Assembly: GCA_934045075.1 (NCBI GenBank)
Contig: OW203721.1
Location: 22,640,181-22,704,180 of the forward strand
From: Yponomeuta sedellus
Lineage: Eukaryota > Arthropoda > Insecta > Lepidoptera > Yponomeutidae
DNA: 64,000 nucleotides
Direction: 5' to 3'
Part shown: positions 63,201-64,000 of the stretch, piece after piece
Layout of the letters: each line of letters begins with the position of its first letter
Position numbering within the stretch: position 1 is the first letter of the stretch
Translations under genes and position numbers: made by a program
Notes under the pieces: model-generated
Seen by the model: only the letters and a program-made list of their open reading frames with translations
What the model was told of the DNA's origin: nothing
The model's database searches: none

Positions 63201-63372
63201 GATCTTACCCAGGCATTTGACGATGTCCTGGCATTGCTTAATGAGGTCGTCGGGTGGAGGTAGGTAGCTGGAGAGCTGGTTGTTGTACGTCTGGATGTAC
63301 AGGGCGAGGGTCGCCAGGTCGAGCTGCGCCCGACTGTCGCCTACAAGCTCGTGCTTCTTTACAGCCATGGCT
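23866..63372 (-). CDS. Ubiquitin-specific protease, USP35/USP38 type (multi-exon)
   Basis: Twelve coding exons on the minus strand, from 63372 down to a TGA at 23866, encode a deubiquitinase (peptidase C19) that cleaves ubiquitin from proteins. The early exons (62-58 kb, 45 kb) match the helical N-terminal region of USP38 as I remember it, for example FDILMEVSLDNLERLFLALD. Exon g has the Cys box GLHNLGNTCYMNSIMQAL, exon h the QQD-like box NQHDSSEFLG, exon j a CSEC and exon k a CPDC of the zinc finger, and exon l the His box SGTTLDSGHYYTLA plus WYMYNDD. The triad therefore appears intact. Exon phases agree at every junction from a to i and from j to l. The link from exon i to exon j does not close in frame, so a small exon or an unusual splice site is missing. 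The introns are full of transposons. The N-terminal exons probably lie past the window's right edge, although exon a has an ATG in good context. Confidence 0.85.
24664..24860 (-). CDS. USP35/38 exon k: zinc-finger part of the fingers
   Basis: Acceptor CATCCGCAG, donor CCG|GTGAGT. Encodes SVQSLLEFYCSKERLSGENK, YRCPDC and PPKYLILVLKNFR, typical of the segment just before the last third of a USP catalytic domain. Confidence 0.88.
25218..25577 (-). CDS. USP35/38 exon j: insertion and first zinc-finger CxxC
   Basis: The donor CAG|GTTTGT fixes the 3' end at 25218 in phase 0. SLFGGVLLTRVECSECRLSS corresponds to the FGG..RT.I.C..C segment of USP38. The 5' part is a low-complexity basic/Ala-rich insertion (SKRPSPEHDAHLPGAKRART). 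The true 5' boundary is uncertain: acceptors exist near 25577 and near 25460. Confidence 0.7.
25684..25765 (+). repeat. Partial copy of the 19739 MITE
   Basis: CTTGATTATGTAACTTTTCACGT then GGAATGTTTACTTAGCTCTG match the left half of 19739-19959. Confidence 0.6.
25770..25915 (+). repeat. tRNA-like SINE (family D) head, interrupted by a microsatellite
   Basis: GTGGCAGCGGAGCGATAGCA with a later GGTTCGAATCTC B box, then TTCTAAGTTATGGACATTTG and ATACCACTGGCTAACGTCG. The same body occurs at 31030-31090 and 58885-58925. The phrase TTCTAAGTTATGGACATTTGTG recurs at 26889-26911, on the other side of the microsatellite. Confidence 0.6.
25921..26871. repeat. GGAGA pentanucleotide microsatellite, about 950 bp
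   Basis: A short impure start is followed by GGGGA repeats (about 25950-26020) and then GGAGA repeats with a few phase slips and GATGA variants. Open frames on both strands (Arg-Gly-Glu or Ser-Pro-Leu repeats) follow from the 5-bp period and are not genes. It lies in the intron upstream of exon j. Confidence 0.95.
27230..27565 (+). repeat. SINE-like repeat, family A
   Basis: Starts GAAGCGCTCGTGGCCTACTG and runs through the TGGCAGTCGTTAAGCC and TCTTACAATCCTCCGCC blocks, stopping at CTTTCTGCGATGCAG. Confidence 0.7.
27653..27764 (-). CDS. USP35/38 exon i
   Basis: Acceptor GTTGTTCCAG. Joined to exon h (GG|G) it continues EFLG with YLLELLMNHEGLP, matching the helix after the QQD box of USP38. 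The 3' end is uncertain: a possible donor TCA|GTACCC is at 27653, and the open frame runs to a stop at about 27618. Confidence 0.65.
27830..28730. other. AT-rich intron sequence
   Basis: No gene or clear repeat seen. Confidence 0.3.
28735..28870 (+). repeat. Common lepidopteran repeat, 5' end
   Basis: TTTAGGGTTCCGTACCAGAG, GGGTAAAAACGGGACCC, GTCCGTCTGTCC and CTCATGAACCGTG are the opening phrases of a repeat I know from many moth and butterfly genomes. Its matching end (GGAACCCTTCGTGCGCAAGT, then CAGACTCGGACTTGGCC) is at about 32765-32808. Part or all of 28.7-32.8 kb may therefore be one such copy expanded by later insertions. Confidence 0.55.
30131..30394 (-). mobile_element. Non-LTR/SINE 3' segment with a 10-bp target duplication
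   Basis: Flanked by ATGATTGTCT at 30121-30130 and 30395-30404. Contains TCTTCCCGCGGGTGTCGTAAAAG-type sequence in complement and GTCCACTGCTGGACATAGCC. The same sequence is at 60845-61085. Confidence 0.75.
30600..32095 (-). pseudogene. mariner transposase, broken and split by a SINE
   Basis: Minus-strand pieces read in order. An N-terminal HTH region (about 31800-31985: FKSGLRPDESCDRLRIAF, KTTIYRWYSEFKRG) meets a stop and a frameshift. The 31393-31770 frame has WVPHNLTEAQKQARVDWC and the first catalytic Asp in VTGDESWI. The segment 30600-30985 has LHHDNAPAHTA (second Asp) and YSPD, stop, then PCDFFLLPK (third Asp region). The SINE at 31001-31324 separates the last two. Inactive. Confidence 0.85.
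31001..31324 (+). mobile_element. SINE family D inserted in mariner, with 10-bp target duplication
   Basis: ATTCAGCGTT lies on both sides, at 30991-31000 and 31325-31334. The insert contains AATACCACTCGCTAACTGTG and AAACATCGTGAGGAAACCC and ends in a TTATTATTATT-type tail. Confidence 0.85.
32100..33370. other. AT-rich intron sequence with a repeat end
   Basis: Inverted matches TCAAAAGTTGTGAA (about 30440) and TTCACAACTTTTGA (about 32522) flank the mariner region. At about 32765-32808 lies the end of the lepidopteran repeat that starts at 28735. No gene seen. Confidence 0.4.
33179..33192. promoter_or_regulatory. Candidate RFX X-box
   Basis: GTTGCCCTAGCAAC is an almost perfect inverted X-box (GTTGCC, 2-bp spacer, AGCAAC) inside a locally GC-rich patch. 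Two further GTTGCC half sites lie at about 33131 and 33171. Binding is not shown and no gene start is evident beside it. Confidence 0.3.
33525..34688. repeat. Inverted arms of about 310 bp: second, inverted copy of the element's left end
   Basis: 33525-33838 and about 34380-34688 are reverse complements at roughly 90 percent, starting GAACTTGAGTTTTCAAGTG. The inner copy continues to CACCGGCGGG in complement (to 34705), which may be a second transposon end. The spacer has a hairpin at about 33906-33952 (TGTACATATTATCCC / GGGATAATATGTACA) and a LINE tail insertion. Confidence 0.75.
34031..34198 (+). mobile_element. Non-LTR 3' tail insertion with 10-bp target duplication
   Basis: ATTGCACATT occurs at 34021-34030 and 34199-34208. 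The insert contains CTTGCCCTGGGAGAGGCCTA and GCAGCAGTGGACAAATACAG, the usual 3' end of a lepidopteran non-LTR element. Confidence 0.75.
34997..37011 (+). pseudogene. RAG1/Transib/Chapaev-like transposase, frameshifted
   Basis: Three frames overlap end to end: 34997-35446, 35490-35750 and 35747-36772, with a further piece to about 37011. Frameshifts lie near 35440, 35745, 36770 and 36905. The protein resembles the RAG1 core fold as I recall it. A first acidic site is likely in KWGFDGSS; a zinc-type VCYLC follows; then INCMECLLHIAYRLEL, TNDGNNARKFF (compare GNFARKL in RAG1), YYMPATVHKLLIHGAEII and ILSEEASKARNKDFR, whose Glu is the probable last catalytic residue; finally MLLTSDPFISS. The first frame begins after an acceptor-like GAAGCAG, so the original gene may have been spliced. 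The family name (Chapaev versus Transib) is not certain. Confidence 0.7.
37792..38480. other. GC-rich patch in the USP intron
   Basis: 37930-38160 is rich in CCGG and GACGAC motifs (GCACCGGTGCC, CGACGACGACGACGG). No coding frame is convincing. The GC-rich flank of the transposon at 33430-33490 is similar in composition. Confidence 0.35.
38500..38790 (-). mobile_element. LINE 3' fragment, same family as 13605
   Basis: In complement, ERMKEEILMKQIYMANVGGR and AGKGRP correspond to the tail of the 13637 frame. Frameshifted. Confidence 0.7.
38986..39247. mobile_element. MITE, about 260 bp, with inner inverted repeat
   Basis: The outer pair GGCCCTATTTCACAAT / ATTGTGAAACAGACCC and the inner pair GCTATCCGCAACCAGGGCTG / CAGCCCTGGTTGCGGATAGC. 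The inner arms are perfect over about 20 bp. Confidence 0.65.
39336..39524 (-). repeat. tRNA-like SINE, family C
   Basis: A minus-strand copy of the 2371 element: CTTCTGGCCCCACACTAGGA, ACAAACATGTAAACATCAAAG, then GGGATTCGAACCCGGG and a head ending in CCACAGAGGTCG. Confidence 0.75.
39540..40680. other. Intron sequence without recognised features
   Basis: A block near 39825-40000 resembles one near 17710-17790 (TTTGTTGCGAAGTCGCC and GTGCTGTCGACTG), so a dispersed repeat is likely. No gene seen. Confidence 0.35.
40723..40896. repeat. CATA tetranucleotide microsatellite
   Basis: About 43 near-perfect CATA units. The Tyr-Val-Cys-Met or Ile-His-Thr frames are artefacts of the 4-bp period. A LINE fragment (ATCGACCAAATAGGGGATGT, then CGGAACCGGCGTGCGTG) follows at 40937-41010, with TATG repeats after it. 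Confidence 0.95.
41355..41534 (-). CDS. USP35/38 exon h: QQD-like box
   Basis: Acceptor CTCTCCCCAG, donor GG|GTGAGT. Encodes FSQQVVLKMHTMPYWSKIAM, then LVKPPFFTMDNQHDSSEFLG. It joins exon g in phase 2 and leaves phase 2. Confidence 0.88.
41700..42035 (+). repeat. SINE-like repeat, family A (nearly full length)
   Basis: The head GGCGCTCGTGGCCTAGTCGA at 41702 and the tail CAGTGGGGACATACAAGGGT, then GATATCGAGG. This is the clearest copy for defining both ends. Confidence 0.75.
42712..42990. repeat. 35-bp minisatellite, 8 units
   Basis: The anchor CACTGCTGGAGACAGCACCT recurs at exact 35-bp steps: 42721, 42756, 42791, 42826, 42861, 42896, 42931 and 42966. The last unit is the most diverged. Each unit also contains AAATCTAGTAGCTT or CTTGTCTAGTGCCATC. 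Confidence 0.92.
43509..43815. mobile_element. MITE, about 307 bp
   Basis: GAGTGCTTAGTGCGAGTTT and AAACTCGCACTAAGCACTC are perfect inverted ends of 19 bp. Internal motifs ACTCGCACTC recur at about 43630 and 43700. Confidence 0.75.
44068..44309 (-). CDS. USP35/38 exon g: catalytic Cys box
   Basis: Acceptor GTACTTCCAG, donor ACA|GTAAGT. It opens with IRCLERHMASRGCRFL, then a Ser/Thr/Ala-rich linker, then the active-site cysteine in NLGNTCYMNSIMQAL. Confidence 0.9.
44573..44737. mobile_element. Short MITE, TTAA-type family
   Basis: The left end AAAGCAGCGTTTTCACGGTC and the right end ACCCTGAAAACCTGGCTTAA, with inner arms ACTAATGCTTCTGATTGG / CCAATCAGAAGCATTGG. Ends match 4504-5012. Confidence 0.65.
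44983..45141 (-). CDS. USP35/38 exon f
   Basis: Acceptor TCGTCCCCAG, donor GTA|GTAAGT; 53 codons in phase 0 (ISPHVGRVLENLAADSGQ... to FKDKYTHV). It aligns with the IVPHVV...LVQLTELIHCMM region I recall from USP38. Confidence 0.82.
45145..45890. other. Intron sequence without recognised genes
   Basis: AT-rich, with a GC-richer patch at 45460-45600. Ends with the flank of a SINE family B copy (GCACTAACCCGTG). Confidence 0.3.
45893..46035 (-). repeat. tRNA-derived SINE, family B
   Basis: AACCTATTTAGAGGCTAAAA, CATGCCGGGACTCGAACCCG (B box in complement), GCGCTCTCCCAACTGAGG (A box in complement). Confidence 0.75.
46553..47475. repeat. Tandem repeat of 210-247-bp units, about 4 copies
   Basis: The landmark CTGAATCTTATT (or variants) lies at about 46650, 46894, 47141 and 47352. 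Each unit carries TTTCACCAAAAG, CACCTCAGTGCAACTAT, GACTATATTTTGTAAC, ACCTTCGGAAGCAC and ACTTTATGCACGAC in the same order. Copies are imperfect. Confidence 0.8.
47476..48430. other. Intron sequence without recognised features
   Basis: No gene or strong repeat seen. Confidence 0.3.
48440..48735. repeat. LINE fragment plus SINE C tail fragment
   Basis: About 48465-48510 (GGATTGTCAGAATATTAGCA, then AAGTGGCAAACGCTGGTCTC) matches the LINE tail near 13970. 48538-48570 resembles a LINE polyadenylation tail in complement. 48650-48735 matches the SINE C tail. Confidence 0.5.
48740..49690. other. Intron with a LINE tail
   Basis: 49100-49205 contains AAACTTTATTGCAAATAAAT and GCGGCCTTATCACTAATAGTGATC, the complement of a LINE 3' end related to the one at 51137. 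No gene seen. Confidence 0.4.
49690..49865 (-). repeat. tRNA-like SINE, diverged
   Basis: GGTCCCAAACTAGGATACTC resembles the SINE C tail. GCGGGAATCGAACACACGAC is a B box in complement, and the head CTAGACTAACGGT follows. Confidence 0.55.
49870..50380. other. Intron sequence without recognised features
   Basis: No gene or strong repeat seen. Confidence 0.3.
50382..50603 (+). mobile_element. Non-autonomous Helitron-type element
   Basis: Starts TCACACTAATATTATAAAGG after an A. Ends with a CCGCGG-GTAACA-CCGCGG hairpin, a 7-bp spacer and CTAG before a T. A 5' TC, a 3' hairpin followed by CTAG and insertion between A and T are Helitron traits. Confidence 0.7.
50610..51130. other. Intron sequence, possible tRNA-like remnant
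   Basis: At about 50990-51060, GGATTGGAACCCACAACCTC resembles a B box in complement. No gene seen. Confidence 0.3.
51135..52230 (-). mobile_element. 5'-truncated non-LTR retrotransposon, RT C-terminal part
   Basis: A 242-residue minus-strand frame at 51486-52214 (GTG or similar start, hence truncated) resembles the region after the RT catalytic core in Jockey/CR1-like elements: GVVIPFSEKVKNLVVIIDRC, LLLPILDYADASYLDV, LKWLPIRFRRNAHILSLLY and QLWNDLPVSIRRS. The 3' tail continues to GCGGCCTTATTGCTAAAAGC and AGATAAGAATATTCTTTATTG near 51137. Confidence 0.8.
52285..52570. repeat. GC-rich repeat-like segment
   Basis: Contains ACGGCGAACTACGTAATTGG in complement and AAAGGTACGTAATAAAGGTA, with AAGGTAC repeated four times. 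It looks like a piece of a dispersed element, family unknown. Confidence 0.4.
52873..53207. repeat. SINE family B cluster
   Basis: A copy at 52873-53031 has matching inverted ends (AACCTATTTAGAGGCTAAAA at both sides) around a tRNA-like core. It is followed by an inverted repeat around GCACGGGTTAGTGCA (53037-53107) and a second partial copy at 53147-53207. Confidence 0.65.
53338..54080 (+). mobile_element. 5'-truncated non-LTR retrotransposon with a C-terminal C2H2 zinc finger
   Basis: From about 53343, LLYASETWCLYKRDIRKL runs into the 53413-53943 frame: FRTILRITWVDRVPNTEVLR, AQLRWCGHVVRMEDHRLPKA, VGGQHLRYKDVLKR, and a final zinc finger CGQCNRTFENKLGFASHIRV then H. This is the usual C-terminal part of an animal LINE polyprotein. 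The 3' tail (TTGGCCTTATCACGTGGAGC, then GATCTTTTCAAGACAACC) follows at 54045-54080. Confidence 0.85.
54790..54946 (-). pseudogene. Gypsy-type retropepsin fragment
   Basis: The minus-strand frame VSDFPKTAVRALLRAKYQLY, then AANGTFMSTYG, resembles the protease segment that follows the active site in Ty3/gypsy pol (YxLxAANxTxIxTYG). Only about 50 residues are present and no other pol domain follows, so it is a fragment. Confidence 0.45.
54950..55455 (+). repeat. SINE family A: head fragment plus near-full copy
   Basis: CGCTCGTGGCCTGGTCGAAC at about 54952 is a head only. A near-full copy runs from GAAGCGCTCGCGGCCTGGCC (55144) to CAGTGGGGACAAAAAAGGGT. After it, ACCGTTTTTTATCCCCACTG starts a short inverted piece. 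Confidence 0.7.
56014..56180. repeat. 49-bp tandem duplication next to a perfect 118-bp palindrome
   Basis: A 48-bp segment (starts AGTAGTTAAAATCATACAGC, ends CCTGGTGGAG) occurs at 56014-56061 and again at 56063-56110. The second copy is the start of a perfect palindrome, 56063-56180: 57-bp arms around the loop TGAC at 56120-56123. Confidence 0.95.
56343..56550 (+). repeat. tRNA-like SINE, family E
   Basis: GGTCTCGGGTTCGATCCCCG includes a clear B box, followed by GTCTCGGGTCTTGGATGTTA, which shares the CTTGGATGTT module with SINE C, and ends in TTTATTTATTTA. Confidence 0.65.
56793..57962 (-). mobile_element. Internally deleted piggyBac-like element with TTAA duplications
   Basis: TTAA at 56789-56792 and 57963-57966 flanks ends CCTTTAGCTACTGATGTGG and CCCACGTCAGTAGTTAAAGG. 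A subterminal repeat TGACGTGGGGGCCTC occurs near both ends (about 56833 and 57945). The coding remains are on the minus strand. Confidence 0.85.
57180..57672 (-). pseudogene. piggyBac-type transposase remnant
   Basis: An ATG at about 57670 opens MEPRTSSGRKRSLG. A frameshifted acidic N-terminal stretch follows (EDFSGSEAEDIDNTFF). The frame then jumps straight to the C-terminal part (LRLSLARVLGKDTPAPD) and the cysteine-rich domain CHSCPSK ... ACKKHVCLQC ... CPDC. The whole DDD catalytic core is missing. Confidence 0.8.
58287..58483 (-). repeat. tRNA-like SINE, family C
   Basis: Minus-strand copy: CATTGCCTCTGGCCCCACCC, CACAAACATGTGAACATCCA, GCCGGGATTCGAACCCGGGA, and a head ending CGCCACAGAGGTCG. 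It lies about 80 bp downstream of USP exon e. Confidence 0.75.
58562..58717 (-). CDS. USP35/38 exon e
   Basis: Acceptor CTCTTCGCAG, donor AAG|GTGAGT, phase 0 on both sides. Encodes ENNNFDILMEVSLDNLERLF, then LALDAPSPRQNIADVVFHVM and a short tail, clearly like the FTILIDVTLLKIELVF region of USP38 as I recall it. Confidence 0.85.
58883..59070 (+). repeat. SINE family D copy
   Basis: ATACCACTCCCTAACAGTGA, AGATCGTGAGGAAACCC, CTAATTAAGCCCATACTGTC, CCTGCAGTGGGGCGTTTATA. Related 3' half at 61905-62060. Confidence 0.7.
59135..59204 (-). CDS. USP35/38 exon d (70 bp)
   Basis: Acceptor CTTGTCCACAG, donor GAG|GTAAGA. Only the frame entered with two bases from exon c is open: WTYTWQRTPALGDWTLAFVK, then ALE. 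The other two frames stop. Confidence 0.72.
59490..59805 (-). mobile_element. LINE 3' fragment, same family as 13605
   Basis: In complement: GGACTGAAAGAGGATGTAGT, CGTTGGTTTGGACATGTAGA, and the GTACTCGGAACCGGCTTAG phrase near 59545. Frameshifted. Confidence 0.7.
59810..60510. other. AT-rich intron sequence
   Basis: Related phrases TGTGTGATGACGTCACACATACGG (about 60110-60133) and CCGTATGTGTGACGTCATTTGGCGG (about 60283-60307) face each other, hinting at a small inverted element of about 190 bp. No gene seen. Confidence 0.4.
60512..60592 (-). repeat. SINE family B, partial
   Basis: ACCTATTTAGAGGCTAAAAA, CATGCCGGGACTCGAAGCCG, then truncated. Confidence 0.65.
60845..61085 (+). repeat. Non-LTR/SINE 3' segment, as at 30131
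   Basis: GTGTCGGCCTAGAGAATAGC, CTTCCCGCGGGTGTCATAAA, GGGGGTGGGCAGCAGCGCCC, GTCCAGCAGTGGACTAGTAT. Confidence 0.75.
61148..61301 (-). CDS. USP35/38 exon c
   Basis: Acceptor TTGTCCCTAG, donor AG|GTGAGT. Phases from exons b and d select the frame SDACPATSITLIVFEGSDAE, then EMMSMSRWL. It is less conserved than its neighbours. Confidence 0.68.
61400..62060. repeat. Intron with palindromic AAGTA cluster and SINE D 3' half
   Basis: 61790-61880 repeats GCTACTTAAGTA and TACTTAAGTAGC in both orientations, making several nested hairpins, and then GCATTCTGTCACGCGCTTCG, shared in reverse with 7763-7785. 61905-62060 is a SINE D tail with a CT-repeat at 61988-62010. Confidence 0.6.
62120..62281 (-). CDS. 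USP35/38 exon b
   Basis: Acceptor CTTGCCGCAG, donor CCTC|GTGAGT. Encodes ARTTVPAVPDSEVCQQLQAV, EEFLIRVMNLADRELRQEIV, then VKKMYSFISDP. The phase fits exons a and c. Confidence 0.75.
62692..62830 (+). repeat. tRNA-derived SINE, family B (good copy)
   Basis: GCTCAGTTGGAAGAGCGCTG (A box), CGCGGGTTCGAATCCCGGCA (B box), TTTTTAGCCTCTAAGTAGG, TTAGCACGGGTTAGTGCA, then A-rich and AGAATATAA. Confidence 0.75.
62890..63175 (-). mobile_element. MITE, same family as 19064-19461
   Basis: In complement it carries the same inner phrase (GTTGAGTCCGCGACAAGTAC, TCGGAGGACATTTTT) and the end GTCTCGTCTGCGCAGGCCTT. The other end is lost. It ends 34 bp from USP exon a. Confidence 0.6.
63209..63372 (-). CDS. USP35/38 exon a (first in window)
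   Basis: Acceptor TTTGTCCCCAG followed at once by AGCCATGG, then VKKHELVGDSRAQLDLATLA, LYIQTYNNQLSSYLPPPDDL and a donor CTGG|GTAAGA. The ATG has good context and could be the start. But an acceptor precedes it and the human protein has about 190 more N-terminal residues, so earlier exons are likely outside the window. Confidence 0.72.
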
Positions 63373-63545
63373 CTGGGGACAAACAATGGCTGGTTACAAA
63401 ATGGAAAAAGCGCTTTAAAAAGTAAAGCTTTGTTTTTTTTAAACAGCACTATTTGAATAGTTTTTTTTTTCACTGGTCAAGTGCGAGTCGGACTTACGCA
63501 CCGAGGGACAGTTCCTTACAGATTTGCAGGTAAATATTTCGATCG

Positions 63546-63895
63546 ATCCATATCAACCCTTGTATGTCCCTACTGCTGGGGCACGGGTCTTTTTATGCAT
63601 AGCTGGAAGGTTAGGCCATACTCTACCACGGGGGCCAAGTCCAGGGTTGTGGAGCATTCCAAGGCAGTGGCGGGCCTCACTGTTAGAAGTTATCAAGCCG
63701 GCCATAAGGCCTCTGACATGGCTGAACGACTGGCATTACATGACAGCCGGCTCCAATGGCTTAACGTGCCTTGCGAAACACGGAAGCGCTCGGAAAAATG
63801 CCACTAGCGGTAGTCACGGGACGGTCACCCATCCTGCACCTGACCGCGCCTGTTGTTGATTCTAATCACTCAGTTCGACTAGGCCACGAGCGCAT
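63546..63895 (-). repeat. SINE-like repeat, family A (near full length)
   Basis: From ATATCAACCCTTGTATGTCC to TTCGACTAGGCCACGAGCGC, i.e. both family ends in reverse orientation. Overlapping plus-strand frames of about 110 residues are by-products. Confidence 0.75.
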
Positions 63896-64000
63896 CCACA
63901 AATTTACATATTATAAATAGTTTAAGAATCAATACTCGCAGGTTTTTTCGAGCTACTCCGGAGTTTCAAAACAATATTTTTATGACTTAATTAAAAGATG

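Noticed and set aside
63481..63859. Overlapping 108- and 111-residue frames
   Set aside because: They lie entirely in a SINE family A copy.

Overview
The window looks like a stretch of an insect nuclear genome, most likely a moth or butterfly (Lepidoptera). It is AT-rich, genes are split by long introns, splice sites are GT-AG, and most of the DNA is transposon debris. Several repeats match types I know as typical of Lepidoptera: tRNA-derived SINEs, non-LTR 3' tails ending in short T-rich repeats, Helitron ends, TTAA-flanked piggyBac-like elements and mariners. No database search was possible, so species and family names are recognition calls.

Three host genes can be supported. (1) 5063-5599, minus: an uninterrupted 178-residue four-helix membrane protein. 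(2) 7972-12203, plus: a four-exon gene for a 194-residue secreted, partly Gly-rich protein of unknown function, with all introns in phase 0. (3) 23866 to about 63372, minus: a deubiquitinase of the USP35/USP38 type in at least 12 exons. Its catalytic Cys box, QQD-like box, zinc-finger cysteines and His box lie on separate exons, and exon phases agree at every junction I could test except one. It probably continues past the right edge.

The rest is mobile or repetitive. From 1 to 5 kb there are foldback/MITE-type elements, one with a nested tRNA-like SINE. From 12.5 to 23.8 kb lie a LINE fragment (13.6-14.1 kb), decayed coding-like pieces at 15-17 kb and several MITEs. The USP introns carry a GGAGA microsatellite of about 950 bp (25.9-26.9 kb), a mariner broken by a SINE (30.6-32.1 kb), a RAG1/Transib/Chapaev-like transposon of about 4.3 kb (33.49-37.79 kb), a CATA microsatellite (40.7 kb), a 35-bp minisatellite (42.7 kb), a tandem repeat of 210-247-bp units (46.55-47.47 kb), a Helitron-type end (50.4 kb), two 5'-truncated LINEs (51.1-52.2 and 53.3-54.1 kb), a perfect 118-bp palindrome (56.06-56.18 kb) and an internally deleted piggyBac-like element bounded by TTAA (56.79-57.97 kb).

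The strongest candidate for something unusual is the RAG1-like element. It has a nearly complete transposase reading frame broken by frameshifts. Its proposed ends begin CACGGTGGGCTGA, close to the V(D)J heptamer and Transib ends. The two ends share a second conserved block about 165 bp inside, and an inverted second copy of the left end sits inside the element.
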